A stretch of DNA of 64,000 nucleotides from Paracoccus litorisediminis. Lineage in GTDB: Bacteria > Pseudomonadota > Alphaproteobacteria > Rhodobacterales > Rhodobacteraceae. Under the pieces are notes generated by a model that was not told the DNA's origin, made no database searches, and saw only the letters and a program-made list of their open reading frames with translations. This document shows positions 44,363 to 54,255 of the stretch, piece by piece; position 1 is the first letter of the stretch; each line of letters starts with the position of its first letter. The translations under genes and the position numbers were made by a program. The stretch lies in NCBI RefSeq assembly GCF_009711205.1, contig NZ_WMIG01000008.1, forward strand, positions 103,553 to 167,552. The letters run 5' to 3'.

Positions 44363-45574
44363 ATGGCAGTCTCCGATGACCAAATCACGCCCGCGCAAAC
44401 CCCTGCGCCCAAGGCAAAGACGGGCAAGGCCAAGCGCATCCTGTCGGTCCTCGCGATCGCGGTGCTGGCCTTGGCCGGATATGAGGGCTGGCACTGGTTC
44501 AGCTATGGCCGTTTCCACGAGGAAACGGATGACGCCTATCTGCAGGCTGACCTGATCCAGCTGCAGGCCCGTGCAACCGGCTATGTCGCAGATATCATGG
44601 TCGAGCCCAACGCGCAGGTGGTCAAAGGGCAGGTGATCGCCCGCATCGACCCCGAGGATTACCAGCTGGCGCTGGAGCGGGCCCAGAACAGTCTGGCCAC
44701 CGCGAAAAGCGCCGAAAGCCAGTTGCAGGCGCAGATCACCGCGGGCAAGGCCAGTATCGCGCAGGCCGAAGCCGCGATCCTTGCCGCCGGGGCCACGAAT
44801 GACGGCGCGCAGAAATCCTATCACCGCGCCAAGGATCTCAAGAGCAGTTCGGCCGGGACACAGGCTGCGCTGGACGCCGCCGAGGCGACCGCCAAATCCG
44901 CCGCCGCTCAGGTGAAAAGCGCCGAGGCCGCCCTGTCGCAAGCGCAGGCAGAATTGACCGTGCTGCATGCCAAGGTGGACACCGCCCGTCTGGACGTGCG
45001 TTCGGCGGAAACCGCCGTACGTCAGGCGCAGCGCGATCTGGGCTTTACCGAAATCCGCGCGCCCTTTGATGGCGTGATGACCGAACGGCAGGTGGAAGTC
45101 GGTTCCTTCGTGACCACCGGCAGCCGCATCGGAACGCTGGTTCCTGTCAGCAAGGTCTATGTCGAGGCGAATTTCAAGGAAACGCAGATCGCGGATATCC
45201 ATCCCGGTGCGCAGGTCTCGATCAGCGTCGATGCATGGCCGGATAAGCCGCTGAAAGGCAGCGTGGTCAGCATGACGGCGGGGACGGGTCAGGTCTTCAG
45301 CCTGCTGCCCGCGTCGAACGCGACCGGGAACTTCACCAAGGTCGTGCAGCGTGTGCCCGTCCGCATCGAGATCGATCCCGCCGACCGCGAGCACCTGCCG
45401 CTGCGTCCCGGCATGTCGGTCATCGCCCAGATCGATATCCGCACGGGTGAGCCGATGGCGGTGCTGCCTGCAACCCCGGCGCATCAGGATCAGCCCCACC
45501 TGCCGCAGGGCGATGCGATCAGTCAGAACCCGGCCCGACCCACCGACCAGCAGGTCGCCCGGACCGGAGGCTGA
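44363..45574 (+). CDS. HlyD/EmrA-type periplasmic adaptor
   Basis: 403 residues: one N-terminal membrane anchor (about 27-46), then a lipoyl-like half (DAYLQADLIQLQARATGYV, VVKGQVIARIDPEDY), a long alanine/glutamine-rich coiled coil (about 95-225) and the second lipoyl half (IRAPFDGVMTERQVEVGSFV). This is the EmrA arrangement, linking an inner-membrane pump to an outer-membrane channel. The pump gene follows by 3 bp; no TolC gene is nearby. Confidence 0.92.
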   Translation: MAVSDDQITPAQTPAPKAKTGKAKRILSVLAIAVLALAGYEGWHWFSYGRFHEETDDAYLQADLIQLQARATGYVADIMVEPNAQVVKGQVIARIDPEDYQLALERAQNSLATAKSAESQLQAQITAGKASIAQAEAAILAAGATNDGAQKSYHRAKDLKSSSAGTQAALDAAEATAKSAAAQVKSAEAALSQAQAELTVLHAKVDTARLDVRSAETAVRQAQRDLGFTEIRAPFDGVMTERQVEVGSFVTTGSRIGTLVPVSKVYVEANFKETQIADIHPGAQVSISVDAWPDKPLKGSVVSMTAGTGQVFSLLPASNATGNFTKVVQRVPVRIEIDPADREHLPLRPGMSVIAQIDIRTGEPMAVLPATPAHQDQPHLPQGDAISQNPARPTDQQVARTGG

Positions 45575-45577
45575 CCG

Positions 45578-47152
45578 ATGGCCGCCCCGGCCACCGCGGG
45601 CGGCGCGCCCGCTCAGGACCAGATTGATCCCCGCCGCCTGATCACCTTCCTGCTGATGGTGCTGGGGATGTTCATGGCGATTCTGGACATCCAGATCGTC
45701 TCGGCCTCGCTGCCAGAAATTCAGGCCGGGCTGGCCGCTTCGGGCGACGAGATCCAGTGGATCCAGACATCCTACCTGATTGCGGAGGTCATCATGATCC
45801 CGCTGTCGGGCTATCTGTCGCGGATGCTGTCGACGCGCTGGGTCTTTACCATCTCGGCGGGCGGGTTCACGTTGATGAGCCTGCTTTGCGGGCTGTCGAC
45901 CTCGATCGGGGAAATGATCCTGTGGCGCTCGTTGCAGGGTTTTCTGGGCGGCGCGATGATCCCCACGGTCTTTGCCTGCGCCTATACGATCTTTCCGCGC
46001 TCCAAGATGCATATCGTCTCGCCGATGATCGGGCTGGTGGCGACGCTGGCGCCGACCATCGGGCCGACGCTGGGCGGCTATCTGACCGAGTTCCTCAGCT
46101 GGCACTGGCTGTTCTTCATCAACATCATCCCCGGCATCATCGTCACCGTCGCGGCCTTCACGCTGATCGACTTCGACAAGCCCGACCTGAGCCTGCTGAA
46201 CAAGTTCGACTGGTGGGGCTTCCTGGGCCTCGCGCTGTTTCTGGGCGCGATGGAATATGTGCTGGAGGAAGGCGCGGGCGACGACTGGTTCGCCGATCAT
46301 GTGATCGTCATCATGACCGCAGTGATGGTGGTGGGCGGGTTCCTGTTTTTCTGGCGGGCCTTTACCGCGGATGAGCCGATCGTCCGGCTGGACGCATTTG
46401 CCGACCGCAACTTTGCCATGGGGTCGCTGTTCTCATTCGGTCTGGGGATCGGGCTTTACGGGCTGATCTATATCTTCCCGGTCTATCTCTCGGCGGTGCG
46501 CGGCTATAACTCGCTGCAGATCGGTGAGACGATGATGGTTTCGGGGATCGCCATGTTCCTGACGGCACCGATTGCCGGGCGCTTCTCGCAGACATCTGAC
46601 CCGCGGATCATGATGGGCATCGGCTTTGTCATGTTCTCGCTCAGCTGCTGGATGATGACCGGGCTGACCGAGGATTGGGATTATTGGGAGATCTTCGTGC
46701 CGCAGATCCTGCGCGGCGTGTCCCTGATGCTGTGCATGGTCCCGGTGTCGAACATCGCGCTGGGGATGCTGCCGCCCGATAAGGTCAAGAACGCCTCGGG
46801 TCTATTCAACCTGACGCGGAACCTTGGCGGTGCGGTCGGTCTGGCGCTGATCAACACCATCCTGACCAATCGTCAGGACTTCCACTTTGCCCGTCTGGCC
46901 GAAGGGGTCAGCGTGACCAGCGACGCGGCCCAAAAGGCGATCGGGATGCTGGAGCAGGCCTATTCCACGCTGGGCGATGCGGCCCATACCGCCGCCCTGT
47001 CGACGATTACCAGCATGGCCAAGCTGCAGGCCGTGGTCATGTCGCTGTCGGACATCTTCCTGATTCTGGCAGTATTGTTCCTGTCGCTGGGCGGGCTGCT
47101 GTTCTTTGTCGACAAGCCTGCCGCTGGCGGAGGAGGCGGCGACGCCCACTAA
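45578..47152 (+). CDS. EmrB-type DHA2 efflux transporter
   Basis: 524 residues, about 14 hydrophobic segments, opening with the DHA2 motif FMAILDIQIVSASLPEIQ and containing WIQTSYLIAEVIMIPLSGYLSR. Together with the preceding adaptor it forms a tripartite drug exporter. It is the second DHA2 pump in this window but unlike the one at 20441-21970 it has its own adaptor. The Gly-rich C-terminus is short. Confidence 0.92.
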   Translation: MAAPATAGGAPAQDQIDPRRLITFLLMVLGMFMAILDIQIVSASLPEIQAGLAASGDEIQWIQTSYLIAEVIMIPLSGYLSRMLSTRWVFTISAGGFTLMSLLCGLSTSIGEMILWRSLQGFLGGAMIPTVFACAYTIFPRSKMHIVSPMIGLVATLAPTIGPTLGGYLTEFLSWHWLFFINIIPGIIVTVAAFTLIDFDKPDLSLLNKFDWWGFLGLALFLGAMEYVLEEGAGDDWFADHVIVIMTAVMVVGGFLFFWRAFTADEPIVRLDAFADRNFAMGSLFSFGLGIGLYGLIYIFPVYLSAVRGYNSLQIGETMMVSGIAMFLTAPIAGRFSQTSDPRIMMGIGFVMFSLSCWMMTGLTEDWDYWEIFVPQILRGVSLMLCMVPVSNIALGMLPPDKVKNASGLFNLTRNLGGAVGLALINTILTNRQDFHFARLAEGVSVTSDAAQKAIGMLEQAYSTLGDAAHTAALSTITSMAKLQAVVMSLSDIFLILAVLFLSLGGLLFFVDKPAAGGGGGDAH

Positions 47153-47171
47153 AGGGCGCCGCCGTTCAGGC

Positions 47172-47675
47172 TTAGCGGGCCATGCCGCCCAGGCTTTGCA
47201 TCAGTTGCACCATGCTCAGGACGTTCATGATCTTCTGGGTCTTGTTGTCGACCTGATAGATGCTGTTGTTGTCCTGATAGTACTGGTACCCGGACTGCTG
47301 CTGCAGGTTGTACAGGCCCGGATTGCTGACGCGGCGATACTGGCGCGGGTCGAAGCGGTCGCCGGCACGCAGGGCGCGGTCGCGCTTGACATGGCCGGGG
47401 CGCAGGCATTCGCCCTTATGCGCGACCAGACCGGGCGGGCAGCCACGTTCCCATTCGCGGCGGGCCTGACGCCGCTTCCATTCGCGGTATTCCTCCTCGC
47501 TGCGATATTCGCGGCGGTCGTCGCGACGACGGTCATAACGATCATCGTCATAGCGGCGATCATAGCGGTGCTTGTGGTCGTGCTTGTCGTGACCGCGGCC
47601 ATGACCGTCGGCGGAAGCGGTTCCGGCGATGGTTGCGATCAAAAGGGCAGAACCGAGAATGCGGCGAAGATTCAT
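47172..47675 (-). CDS. Charged secreted protein with His/Asp/Arg-rich region
   Basis: 167 residues with a Sec signal (MNLRRILGSALLIATIAGTASA). After it comes a run rich in His, Asp, Arg and Tyr (HGRGHDKHDHKHRYDRRYDD and on, about 24-75), then a Cys pair (GCPPGLVAHKGECL), and a C-terminal part with GDRFDPRQYRRVSNPGLYNL. The last part recalls RcnB-like periplasmic proteins, some of which affect nickel/cobalt handling; I would not assign that function. No clear ribosome site is seen before the ATG at 47675. Confidence 0.65.
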   Translation of the reverse strand: MNLRRILGSALLIATIAGTASADGHGRGHDKHDHKHRYDRRYDDDRYDRRRDDRREYRSEEEYREWKRRQARREWERGCPPGLVAHKGECLRPGHVKRDRALRAGDRFDPRQYRRVSNPGLYNLQQQSGYQYYQDNNSIYQVDNKTQKIMNVLSMVQLMQSLGGMAR

Positions 47676-47882
47676 GATGGTTGTACAGACATAGAGTTGA
47701 TGTGTGACCTTCGTGACGCAAGCGCCTGCCACTGGCAATGTGTCTTGATATTGCCCGGACATGCCTCGGCAATTCCCCGCCTGTCGTCATGGATCAGCCG
47801 TCGACCCGAACGCGATGAAGGGATTGATGCGGCAGCGTTTCTTTGAAACACATCGACCCGCTGGCCTGTCTGGGGGACAAGA

Positions 47883-48713
47883 ATGCTGCAGGGAATTGCC
47901 GACTGGGACGCGGTTTACAAGAACGCCGAGAATATCGCTGACGGCGCATCGTGGCCGGGCCGCTGGGTCGAGCCCGCCCGGCTGCTTCGCGAGCGGCTTG
48001 AAGCCGAAGGGCGGGCCCGTCTGGGTCTGTCCTATGGACCGAAACTCCGCAATCGGTTTGATCTTTTCCTGCCATTGGGCGCGCCAAGGGGGTTGGTGGT
48101 CTTTGTCCATGGCGGCTTCTGGCTGGCGTTGGACCGCAGCTACTGGTCGCATATGGCGCAGGGACCGCTGGCGCATGGCTTTGCAGTGGCCATTCCCGAA
48201 TATACCCTATGCCCCGAGGCCCGGATCAGCCAGATCACGCATGAGATCGGTGCAGCCATCACGGCGGCTGCGGCCAAGGTCGAGGGGCCGCTGCTGCTGG
48301 CCGGGCATTCCGCCGGGGGGCATCTGGTCAGCCGCATGGGCTGCGCGGATTCGCCGTTGGCGGACGATATCCGGTCGCGGCTTGCGCATGTGATGTCGGT
48401 CTCGGGGCTACATGATCTGCGGCCGCTGCAGCGCACCAGATATCGCGATCCGCTGCGCCTTGATGATGCCGAGGCCCTGCGCGAAAGCCCGGTTCTGCTG
48501 GACCCTTTGGAAGGGCTGCGCATCACCTGCTGGGTCGGAGGCATGGAGACATCCGAATTCCGCCGCCAATCTGCGCTTCTGGCGAATATCTGGCGGGGAA
48601 TGGGCGCGGCGACCGATATGGTCGAGGAACCCGACCGGCATCATTTCAACATTCTCGACGGGTTGGCCCACGCGGACCACCCGATCACGCGCAGCCTGCT
48701 GACGCCGGCCTGA
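47883..48713 (+). CDS. Alpha/beta hydrolase, kynurenine formamidase-like
   Basis: 276 residues. Oxyanion motif HGGFW (76-80), nucleophile Ser143 in AGHSAGGH, and a late His in PDRHHFNILDG. The pattern AIPEYTLCPEARISQITHEI after the oxyanion hole is that of kynurenine formamidase-like esterases that open N-formylkynurenine. No other tryptophan catabolic gene is adjacent, so a general esterase is also possible. It is divergent from the charged secreted protein. Confidence 0.75.
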   Translation: MLQGIADWDAVYKNAENIADGASWPGRWVEPARLLRERLEAEGRARLGLSYGPKLRNRFDLFLPLGAPRGLVVFVHGGFWLALDRSYWSHMAQGPLAHGFAVAIPEYTLCPEARISQITHEIGAAITAAAAKVEGPLLLAGHSAGGHLVSRMGCADSPLADDIRSRLAHVMSVSGLHDLRPLQRTRYRDPLRLDDAEALRESPVLLDPLEGLRITCWVGGMETSEFRRQSALLANIWRGMGAATDMVEEPDRHHFNILDGLAHADHPITRSLLTPA

Positions 48714-49061
48714 TTGCGGTTGTGGTTCGTTCTGCGGACCCATTCGCGCGGGGCCCGAACTATTCTGCAGAGGATCGGGCTGAAGGCCACCCCGGCCAAC
48801 CCCCGCATGATCGTGCCGCGAGCGACCGCAACTCCCAGCGGCACCCGGTTCGCCGCCCTTGCGCCCGGCGAAAACGACACGGCATTGCCGGATTGCGGGT
48901 GTTGTGGCGTTAGGGAGCGCCCAGCCCCTTCTAAGCGTGATCGTACGTAGTGGTGCCAACCTTTCAGCATGGTTGTGCACAAAGTGCTGACGGCACGAGT
49001 GATGTCGAAGCGAGTTTGCAGCGCTTATGCCAGCCTGTCCGAAGTGCGGCCTTGGGTATTC
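48714..49061. other. Gene-free stretch
   Basis: About 350 bp between the hydrolase and the transposase remnant. Short frames exist on both strands, but none has a ribosome site or recognisable product. Confidence 0.5.
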
Positions 49062-49387
49062 TTAAGAGTGGGTTTCATAGCAGTTAACGAGGACTCGGGA
49101 GCAGATAACGGCGCATGTCAGAATGGCGACGGCGGAGTTAATATCGGCCCGTCGCCGATGTCTGACGGCGAGCTAACGAAAGCGGGACAGCCAGACAAAG
49201 CTGCGCTCGAAAACCCAGGGATGCTGCGTGTGATACGGCGCTTGATCTCCCGTTCCGTGCAAGCCCGGTAGGAGCAGGGATAGTCGCAACTTTCGTCGGC
49301 ATTTAGCTTTCCGGGCCGATGACGCGATCTGCCGCGCAGCGGTTCAAGCTTCGGGTTGCCGTGGATATATGTCCCACTCAGGCGCAC
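49062..49387 (-). pseudogene. IS5-type transposase remnant
   Basis: Read on the minus strand this is the C-terminal part of a DDE transposase. One frame gives RHRPGKLNADESCDYP and RACTEREIKRRITRSIP; another gives WVFERSFVWLSRFR, an in-frame stop, then LAVRHRRRADINSAVAILTC. Together they follow the common IS5-group pattern (RPGKLHADKAYD ... RRGIKARIARR ... WVVERTLAWLNRFRRL). At least one frameshift, one nonsense codon and a small deletion disable it. The N-terminal half is not recognisable. Confidence 0.7.
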
Positions 49388-50280
49388 CGTCAGCGTAGTG
49401 CCGCGACGTTCGTGACGAGATAACGCTTCCTTTCGGGGGCCCCGCGATCCTTCGGGTTAGTTGCGCTTGCGCACGTTGACGCTGCAGCGGCGGGTCTCCC
49501 CGGGCAGTTGTGTTGAGGCCATTTTGCACATCGATTTGCGCCAGGGGGGTACAGGTGCTGATTTCTGAGATGATCAGGTATAGCTGCCGCTGCTGTCCGA
49601 CTTCGTGGGTATGTAGGTACTGCTGTCTCCCCCCCTTTACCTGCGATGCGATGAATAGGGTGATGGAACCGCGTACGGTATCTGCGCTGGAACTGGAAAT
49701 GTTCACGCTTACCGACACCTTGCGGGCGGCGACGTCGGAATATTACTCGATCGGCATGACCTCCAGCGTTAACCGTCAATCCAACTGATGGCCCGCGAAT
49801 TGTGGCCGCTGGATGAAAAGTTGCGGTCCGTATCGCCTCATCTTCTTGAGCCGAGGACATTTCTGGAACGTGTCGGTCTTGACGTTGGTGCCTTCCTAAA
49901 GCCCGTCGATCACGGTCCTTGCTAAGAGCGACCTCGCTATTCGCATTCTTAGCCTCGATGTCATTTCAATGAGCAGATTGCCTCTTTCATGATAGCGCCG
50001 TGGGGCACATAGCAGCGGCGATCCGTGCCGAGGTGACCGGTTGGAGCGTCGCCTTTTGTTTGGTCTCGATTGCAGTGGAGTGGGCGGACTTGGGCTGAGC
50101 AGCGCGGACGGTCTGCACTGGGACGTGTCGCAGATGCCTGGCAGCAATACGGATTGAATAAGGGGGTACAATAACGCGACGCGGCATATCCCCGGCGGCT
50201 TCCATCCGCGCGCCAAAGCTGTGGGTGGCTTAATGCGAACGCCGATTAAACATCTGTCGCAAGGAAAGCGATCGAAGCTC
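49388..50280. other. Decayed region without recognisable gene
   Basis: About 0.9 kb between the transposase remnant and the IclR gene. Several frames of 60-156 codons occur, but they have odd composition, no ribosome sites and no family I recognise. The base composition is visibly less GC-biased than the neighbours. It looks like remains of inserted DNA. Confidence 0.5.
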
Positions 50281-51054
50281 TCATGCCCCCGACGAAATTG
50301 TACTGGCCAGACTGCGTAGCGCTGCCAATGCCTGGATGCGCTGATCGCCGCTGGCCTCGTCGGGATGCTCGATATAGGCGCAGGTCAGCACACCGTAAGC
50401 ATCCTGTCCCGGCCCCAGCAGGGGCACGCTGATATCCGTCACGCCCATCATCTGGCCCGAAGGTTCCATGCGGAAACCCTGCGTGCGGACATGGTCCAGA
50501 TGCGGCAAAATCGAGGCCAGCCGCGAATCGGCCTGTTGCACGCCCCAGTGGCCCAGCGTCTGGGCCAGCCGCTCGGGGTGCTGGAAGGCCAGCAGGGTCA
50601 GGCCTGAACTGGTGGTGAACAGATTGACCTGACCGCCAAGGCGGGCGCGGAACTCCCAATGTCCGGTCGGGCTGGCCTGCGCCACGACGATTCCGCTGCC
50701 CTGTTCAGGCACGACAAGGTGGCAGGACTGGCGTTGCGCGCGCGCGAATTCGTCCATCAATGGCTGGGCCTCGGCCACCAGACGGCGCAGCGGCGGATGG
50801 CGGGTCGCCAGCAGGAACAGCCGCATGGTCAGGGCATAGCGGTCGCCGCCCTCGATCCTTGTGACATAGCCCCGCGCGACCAAACGCTCCAGCATTCGAT
50901 AGATTTGAGAAGGGCTTAGCCCAAGTTCCTTGACAATTTCGGCCCGTGTCAGCCCGCGCGCCTGATCGGCCAGCACCTCAAGGATATCCAACCCCTTGTC
51001 CAGCGCGGGGGCGCGATAGCGGTCAACCGCAATGTCTTCGCTGTCCTCGGTCAT
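50281..51054 (-). CDS. IclR family regulator of the L-fucose operon
   Basis: 257 residues with an N-terminal winged helix (TRAEIVKELGLSPSQIYRMLERLVARGYV) and a C-terminal IclR effector domain (TTSSGLTLLAFQ, MGVTDISVPLLG). It is divergent from the fucose catabolic operon; the gap holds two operator-like repeats. The inducer would be L-fucose or an acid intermediate. Confidence 0.88.
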   Translation of the reverse strand: MTEDSEDIAVDRYRAPALDKGLDILEVLADQARGLTRAEIVKELGLSPSQIYRMLERLVARGYVTRIEGGDRYALTMRLFLLATRHPPLRRLVAEAQPLMDEFARAQRQSCHLVVPEQGSGIVVAQASPTGHWEFRARLGGQVNLFTTSSGLTLLAFQHPERLAQTLGHWGVQQADSRLASILPHLDHVRTQGFRMEPSGQMMGVTDISVPLLGPGQDAYGVLTCAYIEHPDEASGDQRIQALAALRSLASTISSGA

Positions 51055-51102
51055 TCCCGGCCCTCCCCTGCCAGTTGGCCCTCAGAAAAGGCTTGCCACA
51101 AA

Positions 51103-51136
51103 TATTCATATGTGGATAGCATGTTCATATAAGAAC
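51103..51136. promoter_or_regulatory. Tandem operator-like repeats upstream of the fucose operon
   Basis: Two imperfect inverted repeats: TATTCATATGTGGATA (51103-51118, 6 of 8 pairs) and GTTCATATAAGAAC (51123-51136, 6 of 7 pairs). Both contain TTCATAT in the same direction, 19 bp apart. The pair lies 28-61 bp before the first catabolic gene and is a fitting IclR site. Confidence 0.65.
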
Positions 51137-51163
51137 CAAGCAAAAGACAAGGGGAGGTGTCTG

Positions 51164-51901
51164 ATGCGGCTGAAGGACAAGGTCATTCTGGTGACCGCCG
51201 CTGGGCAGGGGATTGGTCGTGCCACGGCGCAGGCTATGGCTGCCGAAGGTGCAAGGGTCATCGCCACCGACATCAACGCCGACCTTCTGAAGGGCCTCGA
51301 CGGGATCGAAACCGCCGTTCTGGACGTGACCGATGCCGAGGCGATCAAGGCCCTCGCGGCCAAGGTCGGGCCGCTGGACGGGCTGTTCAACTGCGCCGGC
51401 GTCGTCCATAACGGCGCGCTGCTGGATATCGACGACAAGGACTGGGATTTCGCCTTTTCCCTGAACGTTACCGCGATGATGCGTCTGTGCCGCGCGGTGC
51501 TGCCGGGCATGCTGGAGCGCGCCGGGCAGACCGGTACGGCGTCCATCGTCAACATGGCCTCAATGGCCAGCTCGATCAAAGGTTTTGCCAACCGCACCGC
51601 CTATGGCGCGTCGAAGGCCGCCGTGATCGGCCTGACCAAGGCGATTGCCGCCGATTACGTCAAGCAGGGCATCCGCTGCAACGCGCTTTGCCCTGGCACT
51701 GTCGACACGCCCAGCTTGCGTGGACGGATCGCGGCCTCGGCCGATCCGGTGCAGGCGGAAAAGGACTTCATCGCCCGTCAGCCGATGGGACGACTGGCCA
51801 CGGTCGAGGACATCGCGCCGATGGTCGTCTATCTTCTGTCGGATGAAAGCCGCTTCGTCTCGGGGCAGGCCATGCTGGTCGACGGAGGCGTGACGATCTG
51901 A
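51164..51901 (+). CDS. 2-keto-3-deoxy-L-fuconate dehydrogenase (SDR)
   Basis: 245 residues from MRLKDKVILV, with GGGGAGG upstream. Classical short-chain dehydrogenase: cofactor motif TAAGQGIGRA, NCAGVVHNG, and catalytic Tyr/Lys in TAYGASKAA. It resembles DHRS6 and 2-keto-3-deoxy-L-fuconate dehydrogenases (LFNCAGVVHNG, DKDWDFAFSLNV). It would oxidise the product of fuconate dehydratase to the 2,4-diketo acid with NAD+. Confidence 0.85.
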   Translation: MRLKDKVILVTAAGQGIGRATAQAMAAEGARVIATDINADLLKGLDGIETAVLDVTDAEAIKALAAKVGPLDGLFNCAGVVHNGALLDIDDKDWDFAFSLNVTAMMRLCRAVLPGMLERAGQTGTASIVNMASMASSIKGFANRTAYGASKAAVIGLTKAIAADYVKQGIRCNALCPGTVDTPSLRGRIAASADPVQAEKDFIARQPMGRLATVEDIAPMVVYLLSDESRFVSGQAMLVDGGVTI

Positions 51902-51934
51902 TCCACCCGTTTCGCAGCCAGGGGAGGGGCGGCG

Positions 51935-52753
51935 ATGCAGAGACTGGACGCACATTGCCACTTCTGGCGGCTGGACCGGGGCGATTACGGCTGGCTTGAC
52001 GGACAGGGTGGGCCGCTACAGCCCATCCGCCGCGATTTCGCGCCCAAGGATCATCCGGGGGGCGGGTCGGTCATCGCTGTTCAGGCCGCGCCGACGCTGG
52101 CCGAGACCGACTATCTGCTGTCGCTGCCCAGTCCGCGGATCATCGGGGTGGTGGGCTGGGTCGATTTGACCTCTGCTGCCGCTGTGGACGACCTGACCGC
52201 GCGGGCGACGAATCCTCGGTTCCGGGGCATCCGTCCGATGCTGCAGGACATCGCCGATACCGAATGGCTGCTGTCCGCGCCGCGTGCGGATGCGCTGGCG
52301 GCGCTGCCCCGGCTGGGCCTGACCTTTGATGCCTTGGTGACAGAGCGCCACCTGCCCATATTGGCGCGTTTTGCCGATGCCAATCCGGATCTGGCCATTG
52401 TCATCGACCATGCCGCAAAACCTCAGCCCGGCGACCGTCCGGACTGGGAGGCTGGGATGAAGAAGCTGGCCGGACAGGGGCATCATTGCAAACTGTCGGG
52501 CCTGATGACCGAGCTTTCGCCCGAAGGCTTGCGCGATCCGCTGGCGGCGCTGCGCCCGATCGTCGGGCAATTGCTGGACTGGTTCGGTCCTGATCGCCTG
52601 ATCTGGGGCAGCGACTGGCCGGTGCTGACTCTGGCCGCGCCCTATCCCGACTGGCTGGCACTGACCGATGAACTTCTGGACCAACTGACGCCCGCGGAAC
52701 GGGTGGCGATCATGGGCGGAAACGCCATGCGCTTTTACGGGGTGGAACCATGA
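51935..52753 (+). CDS. L-fuconolactonase (amidohydrolase 2 family)
   Basis: 272 residues with the metal-binding HxH in DAHCHFWRL (His7, His9) and the catalytic aspartate region WGSDWPVL near the C-terminus. It belongs to the lactonase branch of the amidohydrolases (COG3618), which hydrolyses L-fucono-1,5-lactone and similar sugar lactones. GGGGAGG precedes the ATG. The stop overlaps the next ATG by 4 bp. Confidence 0.87.
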   Translation: MQRLDAHCHFWRLDRGDYGWLDGQGGPLQPIRRDFAPKDHPGGGSVIAVQAAPTLAETDYLLSLPSPRIIGVVGWVDLTSAAAVDDLTARATNPRFRGIRPMLQDIADTEWLLSAPRADALAALPRLGLTFDALVTERHLPILARFADANPDLAIVIDHAAKPQPGDRPDWEAGMKKLAGQGHHCKLSGLMTELSPEGLRDPLAALRPIVGQLLDWFGPDRLIWGSDWPVLTLAAPYPDWLALTDELLDQLTPAERVAIMGGNAMRFYGVEP

Positions 52754-54255
52754 CCGAACTGGTGCGGATGGAGGGGATCGACAAGCGCTTTCCCGGCGTC
52801 CATGCCCTGAAATCCGTCGGCTTCGACCTGCGCGCGGGCGAGGTCCACGCGCTGATGGGCGAAAACGGCGCGGGTAAATCGACGCTGATGAAGATCCTGT
52901 CGGGCGTCTATCACCCGGATGAGGGCCGCATTCTGGTCGACCGGACCGAGGTCGCTGTGCCCACGCCCCGGGCCGCGCAGGATCTGGGCATCGGCATCAT
53001 CCATCAGGAACTGGCGCTGATGCGCGACCTGACGGTGGCGCAAAACATCTGGATCGGGCGCGAGCCGCGCCTGTCCTTTGGCCGCCTGGATGAGGCCAAG
53101 CTGAACGCAGATGCCGCCGCGATCTTTGACGCCATGCATATCCGCATGGACCCGCGCGCCATCGTCGGTGGGCTGACCATTGCACGCCAACAGATGGTCG
53201 AGATCGCCAAGGCGCTCAGCTACCGCTCTCGTGTGCTGATCATGGATGAGCCGACTGCCGCCCTGAACGATGCCGAGATCGCCGAGCTGTTCGCCATCAT
53301 CCGCAAGCTCAAGGCCGAGGGCGTTGGCGTCATCTATATCAGCCACAAGATGGATGAGATCAAACGCATCTCGGACCGGGTGACGGTGATGCGGGACGGG
53401 GCCTATGTCGGCACGGTCGAGGCTGCCGATACGCCGATTTCCACGATCATCTCGATGATGGTAGGCCGCGAGCTCAGCGATGAGACGGCCATCATTCCCG
53501 ACCTGTCCGGCGCGGAAACCGCGCTGGAGGTCAGCCACCTGTCCCGAGGGCATGAGCTGAAGGACATCAGCTTTTCCCTGAAAAAGGGCGAGATTCTGGG
53601 CTTTGCCGGGCTGATGGGGGCAGGGCGGACGGAATTGGCCCGCGCAATTTTCGGCGCGGAACCGGCCGATCACGGCGAAATCCGCGTCCACGGCAAGGCT
53701 CAGCAGATCCGCACCCCGGCCGATGCGGTCAGTGCGGGCATTGGCTACTTGTCCGAAGATCGCAAGCATTACGGTCTGGCACTGGGGATGGATGTGCGGG
53801 CCAATATCGCCATGGCCAGCCTGCCGCGATACGCTGATCGCTTCGGCCGTATAGATGAGCCCGAACTGGGTCGCATTGCCCGCCGCTACATCCAGACGCT
53901 CAGCATCCGGACCCCCGGCGACCGGCAGGAATTGCGGCTGCTGTCAGGCGGCAACCAGCAAAAGGTGGTCATCGCGAAATGGCTGCTGCGCGATTGCGAC
54001 ATCCTGATCTTTGACGAACCCACACGCGGCATCGACGTGGGCGCCAAGGCCGAAATCTATCGCCTGCTGAATGAACTGGCCGCATCGGGCAAGGCGATCA
54101 TCGTCATCTCCAGCGAATTGCCCGAGGTCCTGCGGCTGTCGCACCGGATCGCGGTGATGTGCGAAGGGCGGCTGACCGGCATCCTGCCCGGCGGCGCCTC
54201 GCAAGAGGAAATCATGGCTCTGGCCACCAAACGAGAGGGGCTTGCCGCAGAATGA
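52750..54255 (+). CDS. Ribose/galactose-type ABC ATPase, double domain
   Basis: 501 residues with two nucleotide-binding halves, as in RbsA and MglA. The first has Walker [10 protein letters not shown]; the second has the degenerate GLMGAGRTE at that place and the signature LSGGNQQK, both normal for the class. It should energise L-fucose import. It is coupled to both neighbours by ATGA overlaps. Confidence 0.93.
   Translation: MTELVRMEGIDKRFPGVHALKSVGFDLRAGEVHALMGENGAGKSTLMKILSGVYHPDEGRILVDRTEVAVPTPRAAQDLGIGIIHQELALMRDLTVAQNIWIGREPRLSFGRLDEAKLNADAAAIFDAMHIRMDPRAIVGGLTIARQQMVEIAKALSYRSRVLIMDEPTAALNDAEIAELFAIIRKLKAEGVGVIYISHKMDEIKRISDRVTVMRDGAYVGTVEAADTPISTIISMMVGRELSDETAIIPDLSGAETALEVSHLSRGHELKDISFSLKKGEILGFAGLMGAGRTELARAIFGAEPADHGEIRVHGKAQQIRTPADAVSAGIGYLSEDRKHYGLALGMDVRANIAMASLPRYADRFGRIDEPELGRIARRYIQTLSIRTPGDRQELRLLSGGNQQKVVIAKWLLRDCDILIFDEPTRGIDVGAKAEIYRLLNELAASGKAIIVISSELPEVLRLSHRIAVMCEGRLTGILPGGASQEEIMALATKREGLAAE

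Noticed and set aside
44303..46300. A 665-codon frame antisense to the EmrA/EmrB-type genes
   Set aside because: It mirrors the codon bias of the real genes, is rich in Arg, Gln, His and Asp, has no ribosome site and lies opposite two well supported genes. The same applies to long antisense frames at 4119-5753, 10462-12132, 2019-3488 and 25938-27860.
48641..48982. Frames antisense to the end of the alpha/beta hydrolase and the gap after it
   Set aside because: Half of each frame is the shadow of the hydrolase; the remainder resembles no family.
49390..49860. 156-codon minus-strand frame, considered as a real gene or chemoreceptor fragment
   Set aside because: A short IISEIS-like match in another frame recalled chemoreceptors, but the rest does not align. 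No ribosome site or recognisable domain was found.
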